A stretch of DNA of 64,000 nucleotides from contig NZ_JAUZQF010000008.1 of NCBI RefSeq assembly GCF_030718205.1, forward strand, positions 1 through 64,000. The letters run 5' to 3'. The number at the start of each line of letters is the position of its first letter. Position 1 is the stretch's first letter. Both the position numbers and the translations under genes were made by a program. Of this stretch, positions 17,275 through 25,514 are shown piece by piece. The notes under the pieces are model-generated. The model ran no database searches, had not been told where the DNA came from, and saw only the letters and a program-made list of their open reading frames with translations. The DNA comes from Nonomuraea turcica. Its GTDB lineage: Bacteria; Actinomycetota; Actinomycetes; Streptosporangiales; Streptosporangiaceae.

Positions 17275-18839
17275 GGCATCCCCTGGAGGTGCGGCTTGAC
17301 GGTCTTGGAGAACGACCAGTTGTTGCTGGCGTCCCAGTTGATGGACCAGGTCATCGCGCCCCTGATGTCCGGGTAGGCGCGCGGTGGCACGAAGGTCCCG
17401 CAGCTGGTCCGCTTGGCCAGGCAGTCGAGTGCCTGGTTGACGAGGGAGGGCGACACGACTCCGCCGCCCGCGGCGCCCGGCCCGGCCGGCAGGCCCAGCG
17501 CCACCTGGTCGGGGCGCAGGCCGTTCTCCAGCTGGATGCAGGCCAGCGCGGTCATGAAGTTCACGGTCCCCTGCGCGTAGGCGAAGGACTGGTCGCAGCC
17601 GAGCATGGAGCCGGAGTTGTAGAACTGCGTGTGGACGACGGTGAGGATGTCCTTGATCGACAGGGCGAGCTTGAAATACTCCATTCCGGTCGACTGCATG
17701 TCGATGGTCTGCGGGGCCATCGTGATGATCAGGCCGGAGCCCGCCTTCGCGCGTAGCGCCCGGAGGGCCTGGGCCATGTAGGTGGCGTTGAGGCCGTTCT
17801 CCAGGTCGATATCCACGCCGTCGAAGCCGTAGCTCTGCATGATGGCGTACACGGAGTCGGCGAACCTGGTGGCCGCCGCAGCGTCGGCGACCTGCACCCG
17901 CCCGGCCTCGCCGCCGACCGACAGGATGACCTTCTTGCCCCGCTGGTGCAGGGCCTGCACGTCGGCCTTGAACTGGGCGTCGGTGTAGCCGCCCACCGCC
18001 GTGGCCAGGCCGGGATCGACCGCGAAGACGACCTCGCCGGGGGTGGCGGTGGCCTCGCCGAACGCGATCGCGACCAGGTCGTACTCGTTCGGCACGGCCG
18101 AGAGCTTGAGCTCGGCCGCGGCGTTGACGAAGTTGTGCCAGTAGCCGGTGAGGAAGTGCTTGGGCAGCGTCCCGCCGCCGCCCGTGCAGCCGGTGGTGGT
18201 GGCGGTGGCGTCCCGCCCGGGCGACTCGCCCTGGGCGTTGTACGCCTTGACCGTGTAGGTGTGGGTCTCGCAGGCGCCGAGGCCGGAGATCGTGGTCGTC
18301 GTGCCGGTGACAGTGGCCTTGACAGCGGCGCCCTCATAGACGCGATAGCCCGTCACCGTGCCCGAGGACGCGCCCCAGGTCAGGGTGATGGCGCCCGCGG
18401 TCGCGGTGGCGCTCGCCGCCCCCGGCGCGCCCGGGACGCCAGGTGTGGTGGTGCCGCCGCAGGAGGCGCCGTTCAGCGTGCAGCCGGTGATGCCGGGGAA
18501 GTTGCCCGGGCCGCCGTTGAAGCCGAAGCTCGCGCTGGCGCCGGCGGCCAGCGTCCCCGCCCAGCTCGGGTTGGTGAACGTGTAGTGCTGGCCGTTGCGG
18601 GTCATGACCGCGTCCCACACGGACGGGATCGAGTAGCCGGCCGGGACGTCGAACTGCACGTTCCAGCCGTTCATCGCGGTAGTGGTGCCGTTGGTGACGG
18701 TGACCTTGCCCTCGAAGCCCGAGCCCCAGTCGGAGACCTTGACGAAGGTCGCGGTGGCGGTGGCCGCCTGGGCGGGCGGCGCGACGAGCAGGCTCAGGGC
18801 GAAGGTCGCGAACGCCACGAGGATCGCGCGGTGTTTCAC
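17271..18839 (-). CDS. secreted GH18 chitinase with CBM2 and FN3 domains
   Basis: A 522-residue secreted enzyme starting at GTG 18839, which has AAGGAAG seven bases upstream; the open frame continues upstream to 18911 without a ribosome-binding site. After a signal peptide (cleavage near PAQA, residue ~25) come a CBM2 module (about 28-130; TNGTTTAMNGWNVQFDVPAG, W-rich), an FN3 domain (about 140-225), and a GH18 catalytic domain (about 233-522) with a complete active site DGVDIDLE. Domain order CBM2-FN3-GH18 is that of Streptomyces ChiC-like chitinases. It leads a two-gene chitinase operon. Confidence 0.94.
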   Translation of the reverse strand: MKHRAILVAFATFALSLLVAPPAQAATATATFVKVSDWGSGFEGKVTVTNGTTTAMNGWNVQFDVPAGYSIPSVWDAVMTRNGQHYTFTNPSWAGTLAAGASASFGFNGGPGNFPGITGCTLNGASCGGTTTPGVPGAPGAASATATAGAITLTWGASSGTVTGYRVYEGAAVKATVTGTTTTISGLGACETHTYTVKAYNAQGESPGRDATATTTGCTGGGGTLPKHFLTGYWHNFVNAAAELKLSAVPNEYDLVAIAFGEATATPGEVVFAVDPGLATAVGGYTDAQFKADVQALHQRGKKVILSVGGEAGRVQVADAAAATRFADSVYAIMQSYGFDGVDIDLENGLNATYMAQALRALRAKAGSGLIITMAPQTIDMQSTGMEYFKLALSIKDILTVVHTQFYNSGSMLGCDQSFAYAQGTVNFMTALACIQLENGLRPDQVALGLPAGPGAAGGGVVSPSLVNQALDCLAKRTSCGTFVPPRAYPDIRGAMTWSINWDASNNWSFSKTVKPHLQGMP

Positions 18840-18975
18840 GGGTTTCTTCCTTTGGGGAGTGACGTGCCGCACGGCTCGTGCCGGGGGGTGAGAGCGTGAG
18901 CCGTGCGGCACGGGCAGAGGCCCAGGGTCAGGGCTTTGCGGGGGTTGTAAGAGTTTGTCCAGGTGAAGATTACTT

Positions 18976-19039
18976 TTAGGAAAGTTTCCTAAGAGTTATC
19001 GCGATCGTAGCTTTGACACCCCGCCCTTACAAGACCCAA
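18976..19039 (-). promoter_or_regulatory. chitinase promoter with palindromic operator
   Basis: On the minus strand: TTGGGTCTT (19039-19031) overlaps a -35 TTGTAA (19032-19027), then 17 bp, then -10 TACGAT (19009-19004). Eleven bases further is a perfect 17-bp palindrome, TTAGGAAAGTTTCCTAA (18976-18992), at about +5 to +21, a position for a repressor. The same palindrome and geometry recur upstream of the cellulase gene. The binding protein is unknown; ROK-family regulators of sugar genes are one candidate by analogy. Confidence 0.75.
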
Positions 19040-19047
19040 AAACACGG

Positions 19048-19083
19048 CTCCGCCGTACGGGACGGCGATCCCGTACGGCGGAG
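19048..19083 (-). terminator. strong hairpin terminator after the carboxypeptidase gene
   Basis: Perfect 15-bp arms, 19048-19062 and 19069-19083, with a six-base loop. It begins 11 bases beyond the carboxypeptidase stop codon (19095-19097) and insulates that gene from the chitinase promoter. There is only a short T-rich stretch (TGTTTTTGGG) after it on the minus strand. Confidence 0.85.
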
Positions 19084-19094
19084 CGCGGTGTGTT

Positions 19095-20921
19095 CTACGG
19101 CTGCTGGGTGATCCTGACGTCGTCGACGCCGGCCTCGACCAGGGAGGCCCCTGAGGCGTCGGCGGCGTCGATGAGGATGCGGACCGTCTGGCCCGCGAAG
19201 GCGTTCAGGCTCGCGGTGGCCGTGGCCCAGGAGCCGTTGCGGTTGGAGGCCGCGCCGGCCTGCTGGAACACCGTGGCCGTGGTGGTGCCCACGACGCGGA
19301 CCCTGAGATAGTCGGCGCTGGAGGAGTTCGAGCCGTGTGCCAGATACCACGACAAGGAGAGGTTGAGCGCGCCGGTGGACGGCAGGGCGATCGGCGGTGA
19401 CTGGATCGAGGTGACGCCGCCGTCGATGTCGTAGGCGCCCGCCGAAGAGCCGGCCAGCCGGCCGGTCACGAGATCGTTCGTGCCGCTGATCGTCGTGCCC
19501 AGTTGCTTGGCACCCGAGGACGTGGTGGCCTCGGGGTCACCGCGCTCCCACTGGCCGAGGGTCGCGGCGTCGGTGCCGCCCGGGTTGACGGTCCAGCCCG
19601 TGGCCGTCTCGAACGTGTCGGAGTAGACGGTCACCGGCGGGTTGCCGGTGCCGCAGTACTGGGCCTCCTTGCCGATGATCCGGTAGACGCAGTCCGAGTA
19701 TTCGAGGAAGCGCAGCACGGCCTCCCTGTTGCGGGTGGTCTGGGGGACGATCGCCTCGTCAGGCGGGTAGAAGCCGGGACTGGAGCCGGTCGGGTACATC
19801 TCGAACGTGAAGCTGAAGATCTTGTAGACGCCCCACATCCAGTCGTCGATGGTGCCGTCGGTGATGTAGAGGTCGCTGGCCTGCTCCGGTGTGTAGCCGT
19901 TGGTGGAGGCCATGTTCTGGCCGAGCGTGGCGTGCGCGTCCCGGTCGTCCTGGGTCAGGCCGGGCGCGGTGTCGTTGAAGGTGTAGCCGTAGGGCCACAG
20001 GATGAGCTCGCTGTAGGTGTGCCAGTCGATGTGCGCCTTGATCTGCTGGGTGCCGCCGACGACGCGGCTGCGTACCCAGTTGGCCGCCGCCCTGACCTCG
20101 GGTGCCGACTCCGCGCTCGCGCCGCGGTAGGTGTCGCTGGACGCCGAACCGGAGGAGCCGCCGCAGCAGCCCCAGTTGTAGGCCCAGTTGCGGTTCATGT
20201 CGGTGCCGACGGCCGTCGAGCCGGAATTGGGCTGGCGGTTCTTGCGCCAGGAGCGGTAGGAGCCGGTGGCGATGTCGTACTCGCCGCCGTCCGGGTTCAT
20301 GTCGGGCATGATCCAGATTTCCCTGGAGTTGACCAGGTTCGTGATCCTGGAGTCGCTGCCGTAGTTGTCGGCGAGCAGGTGCATGATGTACAGCGCCATC
20401 TCGACCGTCAGGTGCTCGCGGGCGTGCTGGTGGGCGGTGAAGAGCACCTCGGGCTCGGCCTCGTCGGCGCCCACGTTGTCGCTGATCTTGATGAGCCGCA
20501 GCGCCCTTCCCTCGTAGGAGGTGCCGTACGTCGTCTGGCTGACGATGTTCGGGTGGGCCGCGACCAGGGCGTTGATGTTCGCGGTCATTTCCGCGTAGTT
20601 GTGGTAAGCGGAGTCCGCCGGCGGGAAGTCAAACGCGTCGACGGACGGGGGTGTCGGGCGCGGGACCTCCGCAACCCGGTAGCCGAGCCGCTTGATGGCG
20701 GCGACCTCGGCTTCCGTGGCCGTGACCAGGACCGAGTCCGCGGTCACCTCCTCGATGGCCGCGCCGGTGGCGGCGACGGAGCTGCGCTGCTGGGCCGTGG
20801 CCGGGCCCTGCACGCGGTACTGCTTGTTGGGCGGTGGCTCGGCGGAGGCGCCCGCTCCTGTCATGCCGGTAAGGCAGATCAGGCCTAGGGCCGCCAGCAG
20901 GATGACTAATCGGCGTTTCAC
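19095..20921 (-). CDS. secreted M14 zinc carboxypeptidase with C-terminal beta-sandwich domain
   Basis: A 608-residue secreted metalloprotease. Start is GTG 20921 with GAGGAGG upstream; the frame extends to 21008 but without signal. After a signal peptide there is a propeptide (~30-120) and the M14 domain (~130-430): zinc ligands in HQHAREH (H-x-x-E) and the later HIDWH, substrate-binding GDMNRNW-like TDMNRNWAYN, and the catalytic Glu in FTFEMYP. The C-terminal ~180 residues (from VYSDTFETATGW to DDVRITQQP) form a carbohydrate-binding-like beta-sandwich with GWTVNPGGTDAATLGQWERGDP, often appended to secreted actinobacterial peptidases. It has its own promoter region and a terminator. Confidence 0.92.
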   Translation of the reverse strand: MKRRLVILLAALGLICLTGMTGAGASAEPPPNKQYRVQGPATAQQRSSVAATGAAIEEVTADSVLVTATEAEVAAIKRLGYRVAEVPRPTPPSVDAFDFPPADSAYHNYAEMTANINALVAAHPNIVSQTTYGTSYEGRALRLIKISDNVGADEAEPEVLFTAHQHAREHLTVEMALYIMHLLADNYGSDSRITNLVNSREIWIMPDMNPDGGEYDIATGSYRSWRKNRQPNSGSTAVGTDMNRNWAYNWGCCGGSSGSASSDTYRGASAESAPEVRAAANWVRSRVVGGTQQIKAHIDWHTYSELILWPYGYTFNDTAPGLTQDDRDAHATLGQNMASTNGYTPEQASDLYITDGTIDDWMWGVYKIFSFTFEMYPTGSSPGFYPPDEAIVPQTTRNREAVLRFLEYSDCVYRIIGKEAQYCGTGNPPVTVYSDTFETATGWTVNPGGTDAATLGQWERGDPEATTSSGAKQLGTTISGTNDLVTGRLAGSSAGAYDIDGGVTSIQSPPIALPSTGALNLSLSWYLAHGSNSSSADYLRVRVVGTTTATVFQQAGAASNRNGSWATATASLNAFAGQTVRILIDAADASGASLVEAGVDDVRITQQP

Positions 20922-20999
20922 CACGTCCTCCTCAGACGCTCGGGACTCGGATGTTGACCGGCGCCTGAACTGAGAGTGAAGACACGAGCATCCCTCGGA

Positions 21000-21008
21000 A
21001 AGACCCAA
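21000..21008 (-). promoter_or_regulatory. TTGGGTCTT box upstream of the carboxypeptidase
   Basis: The same nonamer that overlaps the -35 regions of the chitinase (19031-19039) and cellulase (22517-22525) promoters occurs here on the minus strand, 79 bases before the carboxypeptidase start. The following -35/-10 hexamers (TTTCCG, weak -10) are poor and no TTAGGAAA palindrome follows, so control would be only partly shared. Confidence 0.45.
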
Positions 21009-21046
21009 TTTTCCCGTCCGGCTGCCGGGACGGCGCGCCGGCGAGG

Positions 21047-22438
21047 TCAGAAGTCGTCAGGGGTGCGGATGCGGTCACGGACCCAGACGCCGGCCGGCTT
21101 GAGGCGGGAGGTGCCGGCGAACGGGCCGCTCGGGCAGGTGCCCTCGGTGAAGACGGCGCCTGAGCGGAAGTCGTCCGAGAAGTTCCAGTTCACCCAGCTG
21201 ATCTTCTTCTGCGCCATCAGGTCGAGGTACTGCTGCGCCCGGGTGAAGTTGTTCGACCCGTCTCCGGAGGCGGTCTGGGTGCCGAACTCCGTGACGAACA
21301 TCGGGATCCGGTCGGCCGCCCGGGACAGCGCGTTGAGGTATTCGGTCCCGTGGGAGGCGGCGTAGAAGTGGAAGGTGTACATGATGTTGGTGGCGTTGAC
21401 CGGGTTGTTGATCACTTCGGTCTCGGTGGCGCCGTCCGAGACGCCCAGGGACGACCAGGCGCGGGTGCCGATCAAGATGGGGGTCTCCGGGTCGTACTGC
21501 CTGATCACCGGGATGAGCTGGTGCGCGTAGTTCCTGATCGTGGACCAGGAGACGCCGTTCGGCTCGTTGGCGATCTCGTAGAGGAGGTTGTTCTTGCCGT
21601 TGTGCCGCTGGGCGATCTCGGTGAAGAACGTCCTGGCCCGCGACAGGTTGTAGTTGGGGTCGCCGGGGGTGAGCATGTGCCAGTCGACGATGGCGTACAT
21701 GCCGCGCGCCGTCGCCTGCTCGATCAGGTTGTGCACCCGGTCGGTGAACAGGCGCGGGTTGGTCTCGTACCCGTCTTCCTGGATGTACATGGAGATGCGC
21801 AGCACATCGGCCTTCCAGTCGCCGGCCAGGGCGTCGAGGGAGGCGGTGTTGAGGCACTGGTAATACCACTGCAGGCCGTGCGAGCTCATGCCGCGGAGCT
21901 GGATCTCCTTGCCGTTCTGGTTGCAGAGCTTGATGCCGCACACCCGCAACTGCCCGTTGGCCTGCACGGGCGTGCCACCGCTCGACGGGGTGCCGACCAC
22001 CAGGCGGTCCAGGTTCGGGCCGCCGTTCGCGGTGGTGGCGGTGGCGCGGACGGTGTTGGCACCGGCGTTCAGCGTCGTGGTGAGCGTGGTCTCCTGCCAG
22101 GTGGCCCAGGCGCCGGTGCCCGGGAAGTCCCGGTTGGTCGCGGCGCCGTTCACGGCGATGGCCATCGGGCGGTTGGTGGTGGTGCCGTTGGCGTACCGGA
22201 AGGTCAGGGTGGCGGGGCCGGCGGTGGCGGCGGTGACGGTGAACTCGACGTACGAGCCGGTGGCGTTGGCGTAGTTGACGAAGCCGGTGCCGCTGTAACC
22301 GGCGTGGTTCGACTCGACCGCGCCCTGGGAGATCGTGGCGTTCTCGGCCTCGTACGTCGTCGCCGCCCGGGCGGGGGCCGCGTGTAAGCAGGCGATGACG
22401 AGCGCGGCCAGCGTGGCGAGCCGCAGGGATCGAAGCAT
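21047..22438 (-). CDS. secreted CBM35-GH5 cellulase (endoglucanase)
   Basis: A 463-residue secreted enzyme; the ATG at 22438 is preceded by GGGGAG, and upstream codons to 22480 overlap the operator. The signal peptide ends at ARAA (~residue 26). A CBM35-type module (TYEAENATISQG through DRLVV, about 27-150) precedes a GH5 (subfamily 2-like) barrel (about 165-463). The barrel shows LRGMSSHGLQWY, VDWHM, the acid/base Glu in EIANEPNG, and the nucleophile Glu in FVTEFGT. It would cleave beta-1,4-glucan. It is monocistronic and under an operator shared with the chitinase operon. Confidence 0.93.
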   Translation of the reverse strand: MLRSLRLATLAALVIACLHAAPARAATTYEAENATISQGAVESNHAGYSGTGFVNYANATGSYVEFTVTAATAGPATLTFRYANGTTTNRPMAIAVNGAATNRDFPGTGAWATWQETTLTTTLNAGANTVRATATTANGGPNLDRLVVGTPSSGGTPVQANGQLRVCGIKLCNQNGKEIQLRGMSSHGLQWYYQCLNTASLDALAGDWKADVLRISMYIQEDGYETNPRLFTDRVHNLIEQATARGMYAIVDWHMLTPGDPNYNLSRARTFFTEIAQRHNGKNNLLYEIANEPNGVSWSTIRNYAHQLIPVIRQYDPETPILIGTRAWSSLGVSDGATETEVINNPVNATNIMYTFHFYAASHGTEYLNALSRAADRIPMFVTEFGTQTASGDGSNNFTRAQQYLDLMAQKKISWVNWNFSDDFRSGAVFTEGTCPSGPFAGTSRLKPAGVWVRDRIRTPDDF

Positions 22439-22460
22439 GGGCGAGCGCTCCCCTTGTTGA

Positions 22461-22525
22461 TTAGGAAACTTTACTAACAAGCAAGGGGAGCGTAGATCCG
22501 CACATGGTCAACCGACAAGACCCAA
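22461..22525 (-). promoter_or_regulatory. cellulase promoter with operator matching the chitinase one
   Basis: On the minus strand: TTGGGTCTT (22525-22517), -35 TTGTCG (22518-22513), 18 bp, -10 TACGCT (22494-22489), 11 bases, then the operator TTAGTAAAGTTTCCTAA (22477-22461). The operator differs from the chitinase palindrome at one base. It is further flanked by CTTGTT/AACAAG (22454-22459, 22476-22481). The distance from -10 to operator is identical in both promoters, which argues for a shared regulator. Confidence 0.75.
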
Positions 22526-22541
22526 ATTTTGACCGGCCCGG

Positions 22542-23141
22542 TCAAGCCTGCAGAACGGTGATGATCCCGGCGGCCACGAGCGCCACCGCCCACATGCGGT
22601 CCACGTTGAACCAGGCGCGTCGGAGCACGCTGAGTCCGGCGATCTCGTAAACGATCACTGCGACCGTCCCGGCGACCAGGAACATGGCAAGGGTGTGCAG
22701 GGCCGCCACCCCCAGTCCTCCCGACATGGCATGACCGGCGTGGCCCTCGGCGTGCAACCCGGTGAGTACGGGCAGCAACATCAGTCCGGCCCCGTGCGCG
22801 GACGACATGAGGAATGACCACCCGGCCAGCTGCCACAACGACAACCGCATGCCCACCCACCGGAAGTGCCGCTTGGACAGCAGGCGCCACAGGCCGAAGG
22901 CCACCAGCGCCACGCCGCCACCGATTGACAGCACGGCGCCGGTGACCAGGGAGCCGGTGGCCGCCACGGCGAGCGCCACCAGGGCCACCGAGCCCAGGTG
23001 CCCCAGCGCGATCATCGGGATCGACTGCAGGAGCCGGTCCCTGCTGCGCTCCTGCAGGCCGCGGGCGACGGCGAAGAGCCAGCCCATGGCCGGGTTCAGG
23101 CCGTGGAAGGCCCCGAGAAGCAGCACCGCCGTAACGGTCAC
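22542..23141 (-). CDS. His-containing polytopic membrane protein coupled to the SBP56 gene
   Basis: A 199-residue membrane protein with about six hydrophobic segments. The GTG at 23141 overlaps the stop of the upstream SBP56 gene (GTGA). Features: GAFHGLNPAMGWLFAVARGLQ in the first segment, SSAHGAGLMLLPVL in the fourth, and a His-rich loop LHAEGHAGHAMSGG. The HGLNPAMGW motif recurs in bacterial membrane proteins of unknown function and loosely recalls metal permeases of the HupE/NiCoT type, which also use His-rich helices. A metal-delivery role for the neighbouring protein is inference. I do not recognise a named family. Confidence 0.6.
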   Translation of the reverse strand: MTVTAVLLLGAFHGLNPAMGWLFAVARGLQERSRDRLLQSIPMIALGHLGSVALVALAVAATGSLVTGAVLSIGGGVALVAFGLWRLLSKRHFRWVGMRLSLWQLAGWSFLMSSAHGAGLMLLPVLTGLHAEGHAGHAMSGGLGVAALHTLAMFLVAGTVAVIVYEIAGLSVLRRAWFNVDRMWAVALVAAGIITVLQA

Positions 23142-24529
23142 GGGTAGCAGTAGGAGTCGGAGGAGGCGTCCCCACCCTGCAGGCGTACCTGGTGGGGGCG
23201 TAGGCCGCGGAAATCGTCGCCGTGCGGGAAGAAGCGGGTGTCGAAGGCGAACCCGTCGGTGTCGATCTTGGCCATCCAGGCGCCGACGCCGTCCGGATAG
23301 AACTGGTCGTCCCAGGCGCCGTACAGGGAGTTGGTGAGGTAGACGCGGCGGCCGTCGCGGCTGACCTCGACCATCTGCGGGCCGCCGCGCAGGCCGAGCC
23401 CGGGCTCGGCCGGGTGCGGGACCTGCCCGACGATGCCGCCGATCCGCAGCGATCCCAGCTCCACCGGCTGGTACGGATCCGACACGTCGTACTGCTTGAT
23501 CTCGCCGGTGCCCCAGCACGAGACGTAGAGCCGCTGGTCGTCCACCGAGAGCGCGATGTCGGTCACGAGCGGAGGCACCGCGCCGAACGGCTGCAGCAGC
23601 GGCGGCAGGCTGCCGGCGTCGGCCGGTTCCGCGGGGATGGAGATGACCTTGCGGACCTGCCATCGGCCGTCCTCGTGGAACCAGAGCCACACGGAGGCCG
23701 ACAGGTCCTCGACGCTGACGGCCACGCCGACGAAGCCGTACAGGCGGGTCGGGTCGTGGGCGGGGCGCAGCTCCAGCGGCATCTGGTGCTGGTCGCCGAG
23801 GTCGACCTCCTGGACGTGGGTCCGCTTGCGGAGGTCCCAGAAATGCAGCTTATGGCCGTATTTCCGGCCGAGCAGCAGCTCCCCGACCAGCCCGTCCTCG
23901 ATCATGGACGGTGTCCCCCACTCCGAGGACACCAGCACGTCGTGGTTGATGTGCCACCAGAAGTCGTAGGCCAGGTACTGCGGCCCCCGCTCCAGCTCCC
24001 ACTGCCCGACCACCTCGAAGGTGGTGTGATCGAGCACCGCGATGCCGCCCGGCCCGTCCTGCCCGTTCGCGCCGCCGAGCGCCGACACGTACAGGCCCTC
24101 GGGGCCGCAGTGCACGGTGTGCGGACGCGAGTAACCCGCGCGGCGAGCGAGGGTCTCCGGTTCGACGACCTTGACCAGCTCCGGGCTGATCCGGTCCTTG
24201 GTGTCGTAGATGTGGATACGCGAGGAGCGGAGCCCGGGCACGACCAGGTAACGCCGCTCGACGTGCGGATGCGGCGCGTTGGGGCACAGGGCGCTGCTGC
24301 ACGCGTTCCAGCCGAAGTGGTGCAGCTCGTCACCGGTGTTCGGCAGGTCCGTCCAGCCCGCGACCGTGCCGTAGCCGGGCGAGGAGGGATCGGTGTCGAT
24401 GACGGCCAGCGCGTCCGGCCGCTCGGCGGTGCGGTCGAAGGCGGCGACGTAGGCCAGTTGCTCGGGCGGTGCGCCGGCCGCGTCCCTCGGCGAGGGGTAG
24501 AACGTGGGATCGGGAGTCCAGAGTGTCAT
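23138..24529 (-). CDS. SBP56-family selenium-binding protein / methanethiol oxidase
   Basis: A 463-residue protein starting at ATG 24529. The sequence follows the SBP56 beta-propeller: GDELHHFGWNACSSALC (about residues 66-82, with the conserved Cys), RPHTVHCGPEGLYVSALG, YDFWWHINHDVLVSSEWGTP, LRPAHDPT, and SCWGTGEIKQYDVSDP, ending with LRGGPQMVEVSRDGRRVYLTNSLY-type strands. Bacterial members (MtoX) oxidise methanethiol to formaldehyde, H2S and H2O2 and need a metal, probably copper, held by His residues in these motifs. No signal peptide is visible, unlike the periplasmic Hyphomicrobium enzyme. It is translationally coupled to a His-rich membrane protein. Confidence 0.88.
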   Translation of the reverse strand: MTLWTPDPTFYPSPRDAAGAPPEQLAYVAAFDRTAERPDALAVIDTDPSSPGYGTVAGWTDLPNTGDELHHFGWNACSSALCPNAPHPHVERRYLVVPGLRSSRIHIYDTKDRISPELVKVVEPETLARRAGYSRPHTVHCGPEGLYVSALGGANGQDGPGGIAVLDHTTFEVVGQWELERGPQYLAYDFWWHINHDVLVSSEWGTPSMIEDGLVGELLLGRKYGHKLHFWDLRKRTHVQEVDLGDQHQMPLELRPAHDPTRLYGFVGVAVSVEDLSASVWLWFHEDGRWQVRKVISIPAEPADAGSLPPLLQPFGAVPPLVTDIALSVDDQRLYVSCWGTGEIKQYDVSDPYQPVELGSLRIGGIVGQVPHPAEPGLGLRGGPQMVEVSRDGRRVYLTNSLYGAWDDQFYPDGVGAWMAKIDTDGFAFDTRFFPHGDDFRGLRPHQVRLQGGDASSDSYCYP

Positions 24530-24560
24530 TACTCCAGGTATAGACCGATTCCCGACCCGG

Positions 24561-25424
24561 TCAATGGGTATTGAGCTGCTGGATGCGGCCGACCATCTCG
24601 TCCGGGTCCCCGTCAAAGGGATGCCAGAACACGTGGTCCACACCCAGCGCCCGGGCCTCGGCCAGGTCCTCGGCCACCTGCTCCGGCGAGCCGGTCAGCG
24701 GCATCCGCTCGTCCAGCGGCCGATCCGTGATCAGCCCGTTGACCTGGGCGACCAGGGGCCCCTGGCCGCCCTTGCGGTACGTCTCGGCGGACTGCCTGAG
24801 CTGGTCCCAGGCGAACACCACCACGGTCAGCCCCAGCCCGAGCCTGGCCGCCCGCTCGATGGCGGCCGGCGCCGCCGCCCCCGCCAGCAGCGTCAGCCCG
24901 GTGGGCTTGGGGGCGATCTCCGACTCAGGGATGGTGTAGAAGCGGCCGTCGAAACGCACTGGGTCGGGGCCCCAGCAGGCGCGCATGGCGGCGAGGTGTT
25001 CCTCGAAACCGGCGCCGCGCCGTCTGGCGGGGATCCCCGTCGCGTCGAACTCCTGCTGCATCCACCCCTGCCCCAGGCCGATCACGGCGCGCCCGCCGCT
25101 GAGCCTGTCGAGCGTCGCCAGGCGCTTGGCCAGCACGACCGGACTGTGGAACAGCGCGTCCACGACGCTCGTGCCGAGCCTGATCGTGCTGGTTTTGGCC
25201 GCGACGTACGCCAGCGTCTCCAGCGGGTCGTACACCAGCGCATTGTTGTCGGGCAGCGGCATGGACTGGTCGGTGCCGGCGAACACCGCCTCGGCCGGCC
25301 GCAGGAGGCGCTCGAACGCCCACACCGCGCCCAGTCCCGCCCGCTCCGCCGCCAGCGCCACCCTGACGATCGCCTCCGGGTCCGCCTGCCGCCCCGACGT
25401 GGGGAGGCCGATTCCGAGATCCAT
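24561..25424 (-). CDS. LLM-class (F420-dependent type) oxidoreductase
   Basis: A 287-residue TIM-barrel flavin/F420 enzyme of the luciferase-like monooxygenase class. The N-terminus MDLGIGLPTSGRQADPE and the stretches GAVWAFERLLRP, IRLGTSVVDALFHSPVVLAKRLATLDRLSGGRAVIGLGQGW and PVRFDGRFYTIPES are typical of this family. The start at 25424 has GGAG upstream. Actinobacterial members usually use coenzyme F420 rather than FMN; substrate unknown. It reads away from the EstB-like gene, sharing an 90-base divergent region with an inverted repeat (25458-25477). Confidence 0.88.
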   Translation of the reverse strand: MDLGIGLPTSGRQADPEAIVRVALAAERAGLGAVWAFERLLRPAEAVFAGTDQSMPLPDNNALVYDPLETLAYVAAKTSTIRLGTSVVDALFHSPVVLAKRLATLDRLSGGRAVIGLGQGWMQQEFDATGIPARRRGAGFEEHLAAMRACWGPDPVRFDGRFYTIPESEIAPKPTGLTLLAGAAAPAAIERAARLGLGLTVVVFAWDQLRQSAETYRKGGQGPLVAQVNGLITDRPLDERMPLTGSPEQVAEDLAEARALGVDHVFWHPFDGDPDEMVGRIQQLNTH

Positions 25425-25457
25425 CTGTGGCTCCTCTCTGTTCGCTGGATTGACCGT

Positions 25458-25477
25458 GATGACAACGAGAAGTCATC
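25458..25477. repeat. inverted repeat between divergent LLM and hydrolase genes
   Basis: GATGAC (25458-25463) and GTCATC (25472-25477) are separated by eight bases, with ACC/GGT flanks nearly continuing the dyad. It is placed between two divergent starts and could be an operator, but the arms are short. Confidence 0.3.
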
Positions 25478-25514
25478 GGTTTACAGGGGCTCCCTTTCGT
25501 GATGCATTCGGGCA

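Noticed and set aside
18840..19040. DasR operator upstream of chitinases
   Set aside because: No TGGTCTAGACCA-like site is visible; a different palindrome is present.
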